Source of the DNA: an uncultured Rhodospirillales bacterium
GTDB lineage: Bacteria > Pseudomonadota > Alphaproteobacteria > Reyranellales > Reyranellaceae
Assembly (NCBI GenBank): GCA_945957125.1
Contig: CAMFJT010000034.1
Coordinates: 1 to 33,572 of the forward strand
DNA: 33,572 nucleotides
Direction: 5' to 3'
A program made the position numbers and the translations under genes. Each line of letters starts with the position of its first letter. Position 1 is the first letter of the stretch. Below are positions 32,896 through 33,572 of this stretch, piece after piece. Under the pieces are notes generated by a model. That model was not told the origin of the DNA and did not search any database. It was given only the letters and a program-made list of their open reading frames with translations.

Positions 32896-33572
32896 TCAGT
32901 TCGCCTTTCCACCCGATCGGGGCGCGATGAGCGACAGGGTCGTCTTCAACGATTCGAAGAGCTCGCGGCTCGGCTCGCCGTTCTGCGGCATCCCGGCCAT
33001 CTGCTGGTAATCGCGGATGGCGGCGAGGGTGATCGGCCCGACCTCGCCGGTCGGTGACGGGCCCATGAGCTTCAAGCGACCGAGCAGGACCTGGATGGCG
33101 CGGATCTGGTCGGTACGTGTCGCAGGCCAGGGGTCCGGATCCGGCTTGGGGGGCTCTGTCTTCGTCATGACCCGCGCGATGTCGGCCGATGTCGGCGGTG
33201 GCGGTCCGTTGTCGGGCTTGCCGAGATCGAGGGGTGGCGGTGCCATGGTGGTCACCAGCCGAGCTATATCCGCGGAGGTCGGCGGCGGCGGCGGCAGTTC
33301 GGCGATCGGGACAACGATGGGTTTTGGCGGCAGCGGCACGGCCTTCGGGGCCGGCGGGGCCGTGCTGGCGGCCAGCTTCGCGACGTCGGCCGACGTGGGT
33401 GGCGGCGGCGGTGGCTCGGCGATTGCGAGCACAACGGGCTTGGTGGGCGAGGCTTCAGCCTTGGGCGCTGGTGGCGCCATGCTGGCCGCCAGTCTCGCGA
33501 CATCAGCCGACGTGGGCGGCGGCGGCGGTGGCTCGGCGATTGCGAGCACAACGGGCTTGGTCGGCGGGACTT
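32896..33572 (-). CDS. Proline-rich repeat protein with C-terminal peptidoglycan-binding domain (partial, N-terminus outside window)
   Basis: An open frame of 225 codons runs off the right edge; the GTG at 33549 is internal to a repeat, not a start. Four repeats end in PPPPPTSAD[VI]A[RK], three of them 39 residues (117 bases) apart and the last 29. After these comes TRTDQIRAIQVLLGRLKLMG, then PTGEVGPITLAAIRDYQ, a PG_binding_1-type domain (about the last 70 residues) that binds cell-wall peptidoglycan. Pro-rich repeats would serve as a long spacer through the periplasm. The upstream part, outside the window, may hold an enzyme or membrane segment. It converges on ispE. Confidence 0.82.
   Translation of the reverse strand, partial: VPPTKPVVLAIAEPPPPPPTSADVARLAASMAPPAPKAEASPTKPVVLAIAEPPPPPPTSADVAKLAASTAPPAPKAVPLPPKPIVVPIAELPPPPPTSADIARLVTTMAPPPLDLGKPDNGPPPPTSADIARVMTKTEPPKPDPDPWPATRTDQIRAIQVLLGRLKLMGPSPTGEVGPITLAAIRDYQQMAGMPQNGEPSRELFESLKTTLSLIAPRSGGKAN
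33160..33572 (-). repeat. 117-base coding tandem repeats in the proline-rich protein
   Basis: GTGGGCGGCGGCGGCGGTGG at 33512 recurs at 33395 and, with changes, at 33278: an exact 117-base period. A shorter unit lies at 33191, 87 bases from the last. The two rightmost units share long identical stretches, so copy-number changes by slippage are likely. The array continues past the window. Confidence 0.8.

Overview
The window is a GC-rich (roughly two thirds G+C by eye), densely coded bacterial chromosome segment. Family content points to an alphaproteobacterium, perhaps near Rhodospirillales, Reyranella or Bradyrhizobium: many Bug/TctC-type solute receptors, a GntR-oxc-frc oxalate operon of the Bradyrhizobium type, and an ETF-QO / TPR / ispE run. 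The taxonomic placement is inference. I saw no rRNA, tRNA, CRISPR array, IS element or integrase, and no gene-free stretch longer than 300 bases.

Layout. (1) 1-2870: the 5' part of a LivJ-type receptor gene (minus), then a plus-strand three-gene cassette of a luciferase-like flavin monooxygenase, a cysteine-free CMD protein and an AhpD-like CxxC protein. (2) 2873-2944: a cloverleaf-like inverted repeat filling the gap between two converging genes. (3) 2946-6808: a minus-strand operon of a TauD-type dioxygenase, a TctC-type receptor and a peptide-type (SBP_bac_5) receptor, without permeases. A divergent FMN 2-hydroxyacid oxidase follows, its stop codon overlapping that of a DUF4261-like gene. 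(4) 8991-11027: an SDR dehydrogenase divergent from an OFA-like MFS transporter.

(5) 11041-17768: the metabolic core, all on the minus strand: gntR, oxc, frc, an ALDH1L1-type formyltransferase/hydrolase domain protein, a repeat element, then fhs. Together these could turn oxalate into oxalyl-CoA, formyl-CoA plus CO2, formate, and 10-formyl-tetrahydrofolate. Two oddities stand out. Frc carries a histone-H1-like Lys/Ala/Pro tail of about 55 residues. The formyltransferase resembles the hydrolase domain of animal ALDH1L1 more than Met-tRNA formyltransferase.

(6) 17918-20980: a 1,020-residue protein with a seven-motif FG-GAP propeller and an RTX region built from near-identical 92-residue repeats, probably a type I secretion substrate. 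(7) 21120-24346: a complete tripartite tricarboxylate transporter (tctC, tctB, tctA), with a REP-like palindrome between B and A. (8) 24454-26433: a GNAT acetyltransferase and a class II Fic protein with its own inhibitory motif. (9) 26575-33572: a uracil-DNA glycosylase of family-4 fold lacking two expected Fe-S cysteines, coupled to a MetX-like hydrolase; divergently etfQO, a TPR lipoprotein-like or periplasmic protein and ispE; and finally, convergent, the 3' part of a proline-rich repeat protein ending in a peptidoglycan-binding domain.
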